Positions 1 to 7,667 of a DNA stretch of 18,930 nt are shown here, one piece after another. Both the position numbers and the translations under genes were made by a program. Origin of the DNA: an uncultured Frankineae bacterium (lineage in GTDB: Bacteria > Actinomycetota > Actinomycetes > Mycobacteriales > SCTD01); the NCBI GenBank assembly GCA_902805805.1, contig CADCUE010000010.1:1-18930 (forward strand). The letters run 5' to 3'. Under the pieces are notes generated by a model. It saw only the letters and a program-made list of their open reading frames with translations. It was not told the origin of the DNA and did no database searches. Every line of letters starts with the position of its first letter. Within the stretch, counting starts at the first letter, position 1.

Positions 1-340
1 CCGGCGGCCGGCCAGGTGGACGCACGGCCGTGGCGGTGCGCAGAGCCGGGCGCCGGGACGCCGGAGGGCGTCCGGACCGCAGCGGCGACGCAGTCACGGG
101 CGGCGCGGGCGGGCGTCCGGTCGCGGAGGTCGCCGCGAGCCCGAGCAGCCGGTCGGTCAGGGCGTCGGACGGCGTGGGGTCGCTGACCCCGCCCAGGCGG
201 GCCTTGAGGCGCCGCTGCAGGTCGACCTCGGCCCGGCAGGTGCGGCAGTGGGCCAGGTGGCGCAGCGCCCGCTCGCGGGCGGCGTGGTCGAGCTCGCCGT
301 CGACGAGCGCGGCGGCGACGTCCGCCAGGCAGCCGCTCAC
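1..340 (-). CDS. rseA: Anti-sigma factor with zinc-binding HC2 domain (RseA type), 3' end outside window
   Basis: This minus-strand frame opens with GTG 36 bases after the sigma-factor stop and runs off the window edge after 113 codons. Residues 28-35 read HLAHCRTC, the H-x3-C-x2-C signature of zinc-dependent anti-sigma factors, set in a short helical N-terminal region. After about residue 70 the chain becomes rich in Pro, Arg and Ala, as in the linkers of such proteins. Position directly behind a SigE-type ECF sigma gene fits the sigE-rseA pair of mycobacteria, where RseA holds the sigma factor inactive in the cytoplasm until stress. No Shine-Dalgarno is evident before the GTG, so translation may be coupled to the upstream gene. 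No membrane segment lies in the visible part. The gene symbol rests on synteny and the motif, not on an alignment. Confidence 0.72.
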   Translation of the reverse strand, partial: MSGCLADVAAALVDGELDHAARERALRHLAHCRTCRAEVDLQRRLKARLGGVSDPTPSDALTDRLLGLAATSATGRPPAPPVTASPLRSGRPPASRRPALRTATAVRPPGRPP

Positions 341-376
341 GACCGGGGCCCGGTCATGACGAGAGCCCGGCGCACG

Positions 377-1048
377 TCACGACACCTCCACCGCGGGGGC
401 GCGGTGGGCCAGGGCGGCGCGCAGCTGCGACCGGCCCCGGTGGATGCGGCTGCGGACGGTCCCGATCTTGATGCCGAGCGTCGCGGCGATCTCCTCGTAC
501 GACAGGCCCTCGAGATCGCACAGGACGACGGCGGCCCGGAAGTCGGGCGGGAGCGCGTCGAGCGCGGCCTGCACGTCGTGGTCGAAGTGCGTGTCGTCGT
601 AGACCTGCGCCGGACCCCGGTCGGTGCTGGGGAGGCGCTCGGCGTCGTCCGGGAGCGCGTCGAAGCGGATGCGGGCCTTGCGGCGCACCGTGTCGAGGAA
701 CAGGTTGGTGGTGATCCGGTGCAGCCAGCCCTCGAAGGTCCCGGGGGTGTAGCTGGCCAGCGAGCGGAACACGCGGACGAAGACCTCCTGGGTGAGGTCC
801 TCGGCGTCGTACGGGTTGCCGGTCAGGCGGTAGGCCAGCCGGTAGACGCGCGCGGAGTGCGTGCGGACGACCTCGTCCCACGAGGGAGCCGTCCAGGCCC
901 CGCTCGGTGCCGACACGGTGGCGGGCACCGCCTCCGGCACGGCCGGCAGGCCGGCGGCCGCTCCCGCGCTGTCGTCGAGCACCCGGGTCTCCTCGTGTGA
1001 CGTCGCGGCGAGGACGTCGAGCACGCCCGTCCCGCCGATCACCACCAT
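377..1048 (-). CDS. sigE: ECF RNA polymerase sigma factor, SigE type
   Basis: A 223-residue group 4 sigma factor that would direct RNA polymerase to stress promoters. Region 2 spans about residues 57-125 and includes [15 protein letters not shown] (81-95) and the promoter-melting stretch ending at DTVRRKAR. Region 4 spans about 160-212 with the helix-turn-helix [20 protein letters not shown] (181-200). The open frame extends far upstream to 1528, but that part lies over the divergent methyltransferase gene. ATG at 1048 is chosen because a GGGGGA box lies 9 bases before it; ATG at 1057 is possible but would overlap the box. A variable N-terminal extension of about 50 residues precedes region 2, as in mycobacterial SigE. 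The anti-sigma gene follows on the same strand. An ECF-type promoter motif at 1106-1131 suggests autoregulation. Confidence 0.9.
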   Translation of the reverse strand: MVVIGGTGVLDVLAATSHEETRVLDDSAGAAAGLPAVPEAVPATVSAPSGAWTAPSWDEVVRTHSARVYRLAYRLTGNPYDAEDLTQEVFVRVFRSLASYTPGTFEGWLHRITTNLFLDTVRRKARIRFDALPDDAERLPSTDRGPAQVYDDTHFDHDVQAALDALPPDFRAAVVLCDLEGLSYEEIAATLGIKIGTVRSRIHRGRSQLRAALAHRAPAVEVS

Positions 1049-1105
1049 GGTGCCCATTCCCCCGTGAGGTCGGTGTGAAGTGCGGGTGCGCCCCGTCCCT
1101 GCTCC

Positions 1106-1131
1106 AACGCCGCGCCGTTCGGGCCGGTTCC
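1106..1131 (-). promoter_or_regulatory. Candidate ECF sigma promoter upstream of sigE (GGAAC-N18-GTT)
   Basis: On the minus strand GGAAC (1131-1127) is followed after exactly 18 bases by GTT (1108-1106). This resembles the bipartite GGAAC / cGTT promoters used by actinobacterial SigE and SigH type factors. Transcription would start near 1099, giving a leader of roughly 50 bases before the ATG at 1048. Both elements can arise by chance in such GC-rich DNA, but their position suits autoregulation. Confidence 0.5.
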
Positions 1132-1171
1132 CCTCGCCGCCCGGCTCGCGCCCCTCGCCGCGCCGTCCCGA

Positions 1172-1177
1172 TAGGCT
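1172..1177 (+). promoter_or_regulatory. Candidate -10 box (TAGGCT) for the O-methyltransferase gene
   Basis: TAGGCT fits the TAnnnT -10 pattern and is one of very few A/T-containing spots in this divergent region. It would place the transcript start near 1184, about 30 bases before the TTG at 1214. No clear -35 hexamer is visible. Confidence 0.3.
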
Positions 1178-1213
1178 CCCCGCGACCGGACCACAGGGAC
1201 CGGCGCACGCACG

Positions 1214-1894
1214 TTGGAGGCGGTCATCGAGTCCGGCAGCAGCACCTCGGAGCAGCGCGGCAAGGGCGGCGGCGCCGCGCTGACCGACTGGATCACCGCC
1301 TGGCAGCCGGAGGACCCGGCCACCTCGGCGGCGCGGCAGCGCGCGGCCGAGGTGGGTGTCGGGGCCGTCGACGTGCCCACCGGCGGCCTCCTGCGGCTGC
1401 TCGCCGCCGCGACCGGGGCCAAGGCCGTGGTCGAGCTGGGCACGGGGGCGGGCGTCTCGTCGCTGTGCCTGCTGCGGGGCATGCGCTCCGACGGCATCCT
1501 CACCAGCGTCGACTCCGAGCCCGAGCACCAGCGCCTGGCCAAGGCCTCCTTGCAGGAGGCCGCCGTCCCGAGCGGCCGGGCGCGGCTGATCGGCGGACGC
1601 GCGCTGGACGTGCTGCCCCGGCTGTCCGACGCGGCGTACGACCTCGTCTTCTGCGACGCCAACCGGACCGAGAACCTCGACTACCTGGACGCGGCGCTGC
1701 GGCTGCTCCGCCCGGGCGGGACGGTCGTGTTCGCCGGGGCGCTGGCCGGCGGCAAGGTCGCCGAGTCCTCGGCGCGGGACGCCGACGTGCTGGCCCTGCG
1801 CGAGCTGGCCAAGGTGGTCCGCGACGAGCCGCGGCTGGCGTCCGCCGCCGTCCCGGTCGGCCAGGGCCTGCTGGCCGCCTGCCTCGTCGGCTGA
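1214..1894 (+). CDS. Class I SAM-dependent O-methyltransferase (Rv1220c-like)
   Basis: A 226-residue Rossmann methyltransferase of the CCoAMT/catechol O-methyltransferase-like family. The SAM-binding motif I is VVELGTGAG (72-80), followed by the acidic strand end SVD (98-100) and YDLVFCDAN (142-150) at the metal/SAM site. The [12 protein letters not shown] segment matches the post-motif III strand. The substrate is not predictable. Divergent placement beside a SigE-type sigma gene mirrors Rv1220c-sigE in M. tuberculosis, and the sequence resembles that protein throughout. The start is unclear: the frame opens with TTG at 1214, yet the best Shine-Dalgarno, GGAGG at 1216-1220, lies inside that reading and points to the ATC codon at 1226. 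No in-frame ATG or GTG lies near there. The last codon is 6 bases from the convergent TetR stop. Confidence 0.87.
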   Translation: MEAVIESGSSTSEQRGKGGGAALTDWITAWQPEDPATSAARQRAAEVGVGAVDVPTGGLLRLLAAATGAKAVVELGTGAGVSSLCLLRGMRSDGILTSVDSEPEHQRLAKASLQEAAVPSGRARLIGGRALDVLPRLSDAAYDLVFCDANRTENLDYLDAALRLLRPGGTVVFAGALAGGKVAESSARDADVLALRELAKVVRDEPRLASAAVPVGQGLLAACLVG

Positions 1895-1900
1895 CCGGCG

Positions 1901-2623
1901 TCAGGGGGCGGCGTAGGGCAGCCCGAGCATCTCGCCGAGCGCGGCGAGCTCGCGCTCGAACAGCGGCTCGGCGTCGGTGAGGGCGAAGCCGACATGACCG
2001 AACGCCTCGATGACGACGGCTCCGTAGAGGCGCACCCAGCAGTGCAGGAAGACCTCCAGCGCGCCGAGCGGCAGCCCGCTGTCCTCGCTGCGCCACGCGC
2101 ACAGCTCCTCGACCAGGCGCGCGTCGATCTGGTCGTCGGGGCGGACGGCGAACGGGCGCTGCGCCCACAGCTCGGCGAACAGGCCCAGGAACACCCCGCC
2201 GAAGCGCCGGCCGGCCTCGTCGGTCGCGCTGCCGGGCGGCGCGTCCACGCCGGGCAGCGGGCTGCCGAACAGCAGCCCGAGCTCGGCGCGGTGGTCCAGG
2301 CCCCAGCGCCGGAAAGCCCGCGCGGTCGCCAGCAGCCGAGCTGACACATCGCCCGGCTCGGCGGCGTCCCGTGCGCGTTCCAGCTCGCCGGTGAGCTCGT
2401 CGTACAGCTCGCCGATGAGCTGGCCCAGCAGGTCCTCGTGCGACGTGACGTAGCGGTACAGGCCCGGCGCGGTCATCCCCATCTCCCGGGCGATGGCGCG
2501 CAGCGTCACCGCGGCCGGTCCGCCGGCGACGAGCAGCGCACGGGCGGTCGCCAGGATCTCCTGCGCCGTCGCCGTCCGCGCGCGCTCCCTCCGGCTGAGC
2601 GCCGGCGCCTGCGCCGCTGACAC
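1901..2623 (-). CDS. TetR/AcrR family transcriptional regulator
   Basis: A 240-residue one-component repressor. The N-terminal helix-turn-helix is LRAIAREMGMTAPGLYRYV (about residues 41-59), including the characteristic GLYRYV recognition helix, and is preceded by the usual RERARTATAQEILATARALL helix. The C-terminal two-thirds is a helical ligand and dimerisation domain of the kind seen in TetR proteins next to exporters. The frame is open up to 2683, with GTG there and ATG at 2650, but an AGGAGGAGG at 2632-2640 sits 8 bases before GTG at 2623, so that start is preferred. The gene is divergent from an MmpL-type exporter, with inverted repeats between, which suggests it controls both itself and the pump. 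The inducer is unknown; a lipophilic or drug-like molecule would be typical. Confidence 0.9.
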   Translation of the reverse strand: MSAAQAPALSRRERARTATAQEILATARALLVAGGPAAVTLRAIAREMGMTAPGLYRYVTSHEDLLGQLIGELYDELTGELERARDAAEPGDVSARLLATARAFRRWGLDHRAELGLLFGSPLPGVDAPPGSATDEAGRRFGGVFLGLFAELWAQRPFAVRPDDQIDARLVEELCAWRSEDSGLPLGALEVFLHCWVRLYGAVVIEAFGHVGFALTDAEPLFERELAALGEMLGLPYAAP

Positions 2624-2667
2624 CTTGACGGCCTCCTCCTGGCGTGGCATCTTCACGCCGTTCTCAG

Positions 2668-2673
2668 AGTTTA
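2668..2673 (-). promoter_or_regulatory. Candidate -10 box (TAAACT) for the TetR gene
   Basis: On the minus strand TAAACT matches TAnnnT and lies in the most AT-rich patch of the region. The inverted repeat at 2677-2700 would fall between this box and its -35 region, so a bound repressor could block transcription. The -35 element is not recognisable. Confidence 0.35.
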
Positions 2674-2676
2674 CAC

Positions 2677-2700
2677 CGTTCACGAACGCTTCGATCGTTC
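2677..2700. promoter_or_regulatory. Candidate TetR operator: overlapping inverted repeats between tetR and mmpL
   Basis: CGTTC-AC-GAACG (2677-2688) is a perfect 5-bp inverted repeat with a 2-base spacer. The same GAACG pairs again with CGTTC at 2696-2700 across 7 bases. Three CGTTC-type half-sites therefore lie within 24 bases, midway between the two divergent start codons (2623 and 2717). Position and symmetry are typical of TetR operators. Binding is inferred. Confidence 0.55.
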
Positions 2701-2716
2701 ACCCCGAGGAGGCCTC

Positions 2717-4930
2717 ATGTTCGCCAGGCTAGGCGCCACCGTCCACGACTCCCGCCGCGCCGTCCTCGTGCTCGCGGCGCTGGTCGTCGTGGTCGCGGCC
2801 GTGATCGGCACCAGCGTCTTCGGCCGGCTCGTCGACGGCGGTTTCGAGGACCCCGGCAGCGAGTCGCAGCGCGCGATCGCCGCAGCCGAGCAGGCGTTCG
2901 GACGTACGGACGGGGACGTGCTCGCGGTCTACCGCAGCGACGCGCTCGCGGTGACCGACCCCGCGTTCGCGTCCTCCGTGACGGCGGTGCTGGACGACCT
3001 GCCGGCGCAGGACGTCGCCGCGGTGACGTCGTACTGGTCGACGGGGTCGCCGTCGCTCGTCTCCGCAGACGGCCGGTCGACGCTCGTCGTCCTCCAGCTG
3101 GCCGGTGCCACCGAGCTCGAGCGGGCCGAGGCGTACGACCGGGTCAGGGACGCGCTCGTCCCGTCCGGTGACGTCCAGGTCCTGCGCGGCGGCGCCGTCC
3201 CGACCGGTGCCGACATCGGCGAGCAGGTGGAGGCCGACATCGTGCGGGCCGAGACGCTGTCCTTCCCGGTGCTGCTGGCCCTGCTCGTCGTCGTCTTCGG
3301 CGGGCTGGTCGCCGCCGGCCTGCCGCTGCTCATCGGGACCGTGGCGGTGCTGGGCGCGTTCCTGTCGCTGCGGCTGCTCACCGAGCTCACCGACGTGTCG
3401 GTGTTCGCGATCAACATCGTGACGATGCTCGGCCTCGGGCTCGCCATCGACTACGCGCTGTTCGTCGTGAGCCGGTTCCGCGAGGAGCTCGCCGAGCGGC
3501 CGCGCTCGCACGACCCGGTGCGCGAGCGGGCGGCGCTGCGCGCGGCGGTCGTCGCCACGATGGACACCGCCGGCCGCACCGTCGCGGTGTCCGGCCTGGT
3601 GGTGGCCGTGGCGCTGACGTCGCTGCTGTTCTTCCCCCAGCTGTTCCTGCGGTCGATGGGCCTCGGCGGGATCTCGGCCGTGCTCGTCGCCATGGGGGCG
3701 GCCCTGACGCTCCTGCCGGCGCTGCTCGCCGTCCTCGGCCGCCGGGTCGACGCCCTGCGCCTGCCGCTGCGGCGGCGGGAGCGCAGCGACGAGTCGGGCG
3801 GCTGGGCGCGCCTGGCCCGCACGGTCATGCGCCGTCCGGTGCCGGTCGCGCTCGGGACCGTCGCGCTGCTGGTGTCCCTGGGGCTGCCGGCGCTGGGCGT
3901 GAGCTTCGGCGGGGTCGACGCGCGGGTGCTGCCGGAGGGCACCGAGAGCCGCCTTGCCGCCGAGGCGCTCGCGGACGGGTTCCCGCAGGCGACGTCGTCA
4001 CCGGTCGAGCTCGTCGTCGAGGGCGCCGATCCGGCCGGCCTGACCGGCTACGTCGACGCGCTGGCCGCACTGCCCGGCGCGACCAGCGCCCGGGTCGTGC
4101 AGGAGTCGTCCGGCACCGCCCTGGTCGAGGTCGGCTTCCGCGGGGCGGCGCTGGGCGGGCCCGCCGACGCGCTGGTGGACGCGGTGCGCGCGGTGCCGCT
4201 CCCGGCCGGCGCGCAGGTGCTCGTCGGCGGCGAGACCGCCGGCCTGCAGGACCTGCTCGACAGCCTGACCGCGACGGCTCCGGTGGCCGTCGGGGTGGTC
4301 GTCGCGGCCACCCTCGTGCTGCTGTTCCTCGCGTTCGGCTCGGTCGTCCTGCCGGTCAAGGCGGTCGTCATGAACGTCCTGTCGCTGGGCGCCACCCTCG
4401 GCGTGCTCGTCTGGGGCTTCCAGGAGGGCGGCCTGGCCGGGCTGCTCGGCTTCACCGAGACGGGCACCGTCGAGGCCACGCAGCTCGTCCTCATCCTGGC
4501 GATCGCCTTCGGGCTCTCCATGGACTACGAGGTGTTCCTGCTGTCGCGGGTGCGCGAGGAGTGGGACCGCACGGGCGACAACGCCCGCGCCGTCGCGGCC
4601 GGGCTGCAGCGCAGCGGCCGGATCATCACCAGCGCGGCCGTGCTGCTGCTGGTGGTGTTCCTCGCCTTCACCACGAGCGGCATCACGTTCATCCAGATGA
4701 TCGGCGTGGGGGTCGCGGCGGCCATCGTCGTCGACGCCACCGTCGTGCGCGCCCTGCTCGTCCCCGCCACGATGCGCCTGCTGGGCGGCGCCAACTGGTG
4801 GCTGCCCCGTCCGCTGCAGGCCGTGCACGCTCGCTTCGGGCTGCGCGAGAGCGGGCCGGTCGAGCCGCTGCCCGTGCCGTCGATGCGGCCGGCCGAGCAG
4901 CCGCGCGACGTCCCTGCCCTGCGGGGCTAG
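2717..4930 (+). CDS. MmpL-family RND transporter
   Basis: A 737-residue proton-driven RND exporter of the MmpL/hydrophobe type, in the cytoplasmic membrane. The layout is the classic internal duplication. TM1 lies at about residues 15-35, then an extracytoplasmic domain to about 180. A TM cluster spans about 181-340 and contains GLGLAIDYALFVVSRFREE with the Asp245-Tyr246 pair. A second TM at 373-395 and a second external domain to about 515 follow, then a second TM cluster spans about 520-690 with IAFGLSMDYEVFLLSRVREEW and the Asp603-Tyr604 pair. These two DY pairs are the proton-relay residues of the family. The C-terminal tail is short. ATG at 2717 follows GAGGAGG. The divergent TetR gene is its likely regulator. 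The substrate could be a lipid, a siderophore or a drug; sequence alone does not say. The stop is 5 bases from the convergent pepA stop. Confidence 0.93.
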   Translation: MFARLGATVHDSRRAVLVLAALVVVVAAVIGTSVFGRLVDGGFEDPGSESQRAIAAAEQAFGRTDGDVLAVYRSDALAVTDPAFASSVTAVLDDLPAQDVAAVTSYWSTGSPSLVSADGRSTLVVLQLAGATELERAEAYDRVRDALVPSGDVQVLRGGAVPTGADIGEQVEADIVRAETLSFPVLLALLVVVFGGLVAAGLPLLIGTVAVLGAFLSLRLLTELTDVSVFAINIVTMLGLGLAIDYALFVVSRFREELAERPRSHDPVRERAALRAAVVATMDTAGRTVAVSGLVVAVALTSLLFFPQLFLRSMGLGGISAVLVAMGAALTLLPALLAVLGRRVDALRLPLRRRERSDESGGWARLARTVMRRPVPVALGTVALLVSLGLPALGVSFGGVDARVLPEGTESRLAAEALADGFPQATSSPVELVVEGADPAGLTGYVDALAALPGATSARVVQESSGTALVEVGFRGAALGGPADALVDAVRAVPLPAGAQVLVGGETAGLQDLLDSLTATAPVAVGVVVAATLVLLFLAFGSVVLPVKAVVMNVLSLGATLGVLVWGFQEGGLAGLLGFTETGTVEATQLVLILAIAFGLSMDYEVFLLSRVREEWDRTGDNARAVAAGLQRSGRIITSAAVLLLVVFLAFTTSGITFIQMIGVGVAAAIVVDATVVRALLVPATMRLLGGANWWLPRPLQAVHARFGLRESGPVEPLPVPSMRPAEQPRDVPALRG

Positions 4931-4935
4931 GGCGG

Positions 4936-6459
4936 TCAGGCGCTCCGGCGCACGTCGGCCGCGGGGCTGCCCGCGAGAGCGGTCAGCCACGCGGTGAGCA
5001 GGCGGACGCCGTACCCGGTCCCGCCCTTGGTCCGCTCGTCCTCGTCGCTGCCGGTGAACGCCGGCCCGGCGATGTCGAGGTGGGCCCACGGCCGGCCGCC
5101 GGTGAACTCGCGCAGGAACAGCGCCGCGGTGATGGAGCCGCCCATGAGCTTGAGCTTCGGCTGGCCGATGTTGCGCAGATCGGCGACGGGCGAGTCGAGC
5201 GTCGGCCGGTAGTCCTCCACCAGGGGCATGCGCCACACGGGCTCGCCGGACGCGACCGCCGCCTGCTCGAGCTGCGCCGCCAGGGCGTCGTCGCTGGCGA
5301 ACAGGCCGGCGTGCCGCTTGCCGAGGGCGACCGGCATGGCGCCGGTGAGGGTCGCCACGTCGACGATGACGTCGGCGTCCAGGTCGAGGTCGGCGTACGC
5401 GAGGGCGTCGGCCAGGACCAGCCGGCCCTCGGCGTCGGTGTTCAGCACCTCGACGGTGCGTCCGCCGTACTGCGTGAGCACGTCGCCGGGGCGCTGGGCG
5501 GTCCCGCTGGGCATGTTCTCCGCCACGGCGGCGAGAGCGGTCACCCTGATCGGGAGCCCGAGGTCGGCGACCGCGCGCAGCGTCGCGAGGACCGCGGCGG
5601 CCCCGCCCATGTCGCTCTTCATGTCCAGCATGGAGGCGGTGGGCTTGAGCGACAGCCCGCCGGTGTCGAAGGTGATGCCCTTGCCGACCAGGACGACGTG
5701 CCGCGAGCCGCCGCCGTCGTAGCGCGCCTCGACCAGGCGCGGTGGCCGGGTCGAGCCCTGACCGACGCCGAGGATCCCACCGAAGCCGCGGGCGGCCAGC
5801 GCGCTCTCGTCGAGCACGTCGACCTCGAGGCCGTCCAGCAGCGCGCGAGCGGTCGTGGCCAGCCAGTCCGGCGACTTCTGCAGCGACGGGGTGTTGACGA
5901 GGTCGCGGGCGACCGCCGTCGCCCGGACGACGACCAGCGCCGCGTCGAGCTCGGCCGACCGCTCGCCGGCCCCGACGACCGTCACGGACGTCAGGGCACG
6001 CGGCTCGGGGGCGGCCTTGCGCGAGAAGGAGTACGACGCGAGCAGCAGCCCCTCGACGAGCGCGGCCAGCCCGGCGGCGTCCACCTCGAGGCCGCGCAGG
6101 TCGACCGCCAGCGACGCGCTGCCCTTGGCCTTGCGGGCCAGCGCGGCGCCGGTCCTGCGCAGGTCGTCCGGGGTGCCGCTGCCCGTGCCGGCCAGCAGCA
6201 CCCGCTCCAGCCCGCCGTCGCCGGTGACCGGCAGGCCGACCACCTCGCCGGCCTTGCCCTTCGCCGACTCCCGCACCAGCACCGCAGCCGGGTCGACGCC
6301 GAGCCCGTCCGGCACGGCGCCGACCAGCCGGGCCGACTCGCCCTCCGGAGCGGTGGGCACGGCCAGCACGACGGTGTCCGGCAGGTCGTCCGCGAGGACG
6401 AGCGCCGGCAGCGGCGCGGCCGGCTCGACGGCTCCGCCGCGGTCGCGAGCGGGCGGCAC
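4936..6459 (-). CDS. pepA: Leucyl aminopeptidase (M17 family)
   Basis: A 507-residue cytosolic M17 metalloexopeptidase that removes N-terminal residues such as Leu from peptides, usually as a hexamer with two metal ions. The catalytic C-terminal half carries VGKGITFDTGGLSLK with Lys260, Asp265 and Lys272, DMKSDMGGAAAV with Asp283, and NTDAEGRL with Asp342, Glu344 and Arg346. All the metal ligands and catalytic residues known for E. coli PepA are present at a constant offset of 10. The N-terminal 160 residues form the variable macro-like domain. GTG at 6459 begins one base after the DUF3117 stop and has no clear Shine-Dalgarno, so coupled translation is likely. Length is normal for the family. 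Confidence 0.94.
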   Translation of the reverse strand: MPPARDRGGAVEPAAPLPALVLADDLPDTVVLAVPTAPEGESARLVGAVPDGLGVDPAAVLVRESAKGKAGEVVGLPVTGDGGLERVLLAGTGSGTPDDLRRTGAALARKAKGSASLAVDLRGLEVDAAGLAALVEGLLLASYSFSRKAAPEPRALTSVTVVGAGERSAELDAALVVVRATAVARDLVNTPSLQKSPDWLATTARALLDGLEVDVLDESALAARGFGGILGVGQGSTRPPRLVEARYDGGGSRHVVLVGKGITFDTGGLSLKPTASMLDMKSDMGGAAAVLATLRAVADLGLPIRVTALAAVAENMPSGTAQRPGDVLTQYGGRTVEVLNTDAEGRLVLADALAYADLDLDADVIVDVATLTGAMPVALGKRHAGLFASDDALAAQLEQAAVASGEPVWRMPLVEDYRPTLDSPVADLRNIGQPKLKLMGGSITAALFLREFTGGRPWAHLDIAGPAFTGSDEDERTKGGTGYGVRLLTAWLTALAGSPAADVRRSA

Positions 6460-6460
6460 G

Positions 6461-6628
6461 CTAGGCGAGGACGGCCTGGAGCGCGTCGGCGAGGCCCTTG
6501 ACCTCGTCGGCGTTCAGCTCGACGACGAGCCGGCCGCCACCCTCCAGCGGGACGCGCATGACGATGCCGCGACCCTCCTTGGTGACCTCGAGCGGACCGT
6601 CGCCCGTCCGCGGCTTCATGGCCGCCAT
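6461..6628 (-). CDS. DUF3117 small conserved protein (Rv1211-like)
   Basis: A 55-residue protein starting MAAMKPRTGDGPLEVTKEGR, with RGIVMRVPLEGGGRLVVEL following. This is the strongly conserved DUF3117 sequence of actinobacteria, represented by Rv1211 in M. tuberculosis, whose function is unknown. The open frame runs further upstream to 6832, but that extension encodes low-complexity repeats. ATG at 6628 has a GGAGGT box 7 bases before it and gives the known family start. The pepA start follows its stop by one base, indicating an operon. The last 15 or so residues, ELNADEVKGLADALQAVLA, form a predicted helix. Confidence 0.92.
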   Translation of the reverse strand: MAAMKPRTGDGPLEVTKEGRGIVMRVPLEGGGRLVVELNADEVKGLADALQAVLA

Positions 6629-6721
6629 TGGCCAACCTCCATCGCTTCGTGTGTGCGGGCCAGGACAGCCCCCACGGGTTCGTGTCCATTGTCCCGTACG
6701 GACGGCTCGGCGCGCCACGGG

Positions 6722-6805
6722 GTCCGAGCGGACGTCGGAGCGGACGTCCGTCCAGGCGTCCGGGCGGGCGTCCGCACAGGCGTCCGGACGGGGGTCCAGA
6801 CTGAC
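6722..6805. repeat. Seven tandem copies of a degenerate 12-bp GTCC repeat
   Basis: Seven consecutive 12-base units each begin with GTCC or GTCG: starts at 6722, 6734, 6746, 6758, 6770, 6782 and 6794. Typical units are GTCCGGGCGGGC and GTCCGCACAGGC. The array fills most of the 233-base space between the divergent DUF3117 gene and the enoyl-CoA hydratase gene. It includes the perfect 10-bp palindrome CGTCCGGACG at 6781-6790. Nothing else is recognisable in this intergenic space apart from start-codon signals. Confidence 0.75.
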
Positions 6806-6861
6806 CGGACGCGGACGCCGGCCGGCCCGCACCCACCGCCGTGACCCGAGGAGACCCCACC

Positions 6862-7650
6862 GTGTCCGACACCGTCCTGCTGGAGCGCACCGGCGCCGTC
6901 GCCGTGGTGACCCTGAACCGCCCGGAGGCGCTCAACTCGCTCGTCCGGGAGATGAAGGTCGCGCTGCGCGACACCGTCTCGGCGCTGCGGGACGACGACA
7001 GCGTCCGGGCGGTCGTGCTCACCGGGGCCGGCCGCGCCTTCTGCGTCGGGCAGGACCTGCGCGAGCACGCCGCGCTGCTCGAGGCCGGCGACCCAGCGCC
7101 GCTGAGCACCGTGCGCGAGCACTACAACCCCGTGGTGACGGCCCTGTCCGAGATGGGCAAGCCGACCATCGCCGCGATCAACGGCACCGCTGCGGGCGCG
7201 GGCCTGGGCCTGGCCTGCGCCCTCGACTTCCGGATCGGGGCCAGCGGCGCCCGCTTCACGACCGCGTTCGCCGGCATCGGGCTCACGGCCGACTCGGGGC
7301 TGTCGTGGACGCTGCCGCGGCTGGTCGGCAGCGGACGGGCCAGCGCGCTGCTGCTGCTGGCCGAGCCCTTCCACGCCGAGCAGGCGCTCGAGATGGGGAT
7401 GCTCAACGCCGTCGTCGCCCCCGAGGCCGTGCTGCCCGCGGCGCTCGAGCTGGCCGACCGCCTCGCCGCCGGACCGACGGCGGCGTACGCCTGCATCAAG
7501 GCCTCGCTGCGCACCGCGGCGGACAGCACGCTGGTCGAGGCGCTCGCCGAGGAGGACCGCCTGCAGACGCTGGCGGGCCGTACGCAGGACCACGCCGCGG
7601 CGGTGCGCTCCTTCCTCGCCAAGGAGCCGGCTGTCTTCTCGGGCCGGTAG
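6862..7650 (+). CDS. Enoyl-CoA hydratase/isomerase family protein (PaaG-like)
   Basis: A 262-residue crotonase-fold protein acting on acyl-CoA thioesters in the cytosol. GRAFCVGQDLREH (58-70) and INGTAAGAGLGLACALDF (106-123) form the CoA-binding and oxyanion-hole segments. The catalytic region GLTADSGLSWTLPRLVG (140-156) has Asp144 and lacks the hydratase glutamates. That pattern resembles the isomerases PaaG and PaaB of phenylacetate degradation, so a 1,2-epoxyphenylacetyl-CoA isomerase or related isomerase is more likely than a true hydratase. GTG at 6862 is chosen because CGAGGAG lies 8 bases before it; the frame also opens at GTG 6841, which would put that box inside the gene. No other paa gene is in the window, so its pathway is uncertain. 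It converges on an SRPBCC gene 17 bases away. Confidence 0.88.
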   Translation: MSDTVLLERTGAVAVVTLNRPEALNSLVREMKVALRDTVSALRDDDSVRAVVLTGAGRAFCVGQDLREHAALLEAGDPAPLSTVREHYNPVVTALSEMGKPTIAAINGTAAGAGLGLACALDFRIGASGARFTTAFAGIGLTADSGLSWTLPRLVGSGRASALLLLAEPFHAEQALEMGMLNAVVAPEAVLPAALELADRLAAGPTAAYACIKASLRTAADSTLVEALAEEDRLQTLAGRTQDHAAAVRSFLAKEPAVFSGR

Positions 7651-7656
7651 CCGGCC
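7642..7656. terminator. Short GC stem-loop across the enoyl-CoA hydratase stop codon
   Basis: GGCCGG-TAG-CCGGCC forms a perfect 6-bp stem with the stop codon as its loop, between two convergent genes. No U tract follows, so it would be an atypical terminator. It may only reflect base composition. Confidence 0.25.
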
Positions 7657-7667
7657 TCCGGAGCGGC

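Noticed and set aside
1049..1528. N-terminal extension of the sigma factor to position 1528
   Set aside because: It would overlap the divergent methyltransferase gene, reads as unconserved low-complexity sequence, and would bury the candidate promoter.
4561..6501. Long plus-strand open frame of about 640 codons
   Set aside because: It covers the C-terminus of the exporter and all of pepA, both strongly supported by motifs. It has low-complexity Arg/Ala/Gly composition, a typical antisense shadow in high-GC DNA.
6629..6832. Upstream extension of the DUF3117 protein
   Set aside because: The extension encodes the 12-bp repeat as Asp/Arg/Val peptides. The conserved family starts at MAAMKPRTGDG, which has its own Shine-Dalgarno.
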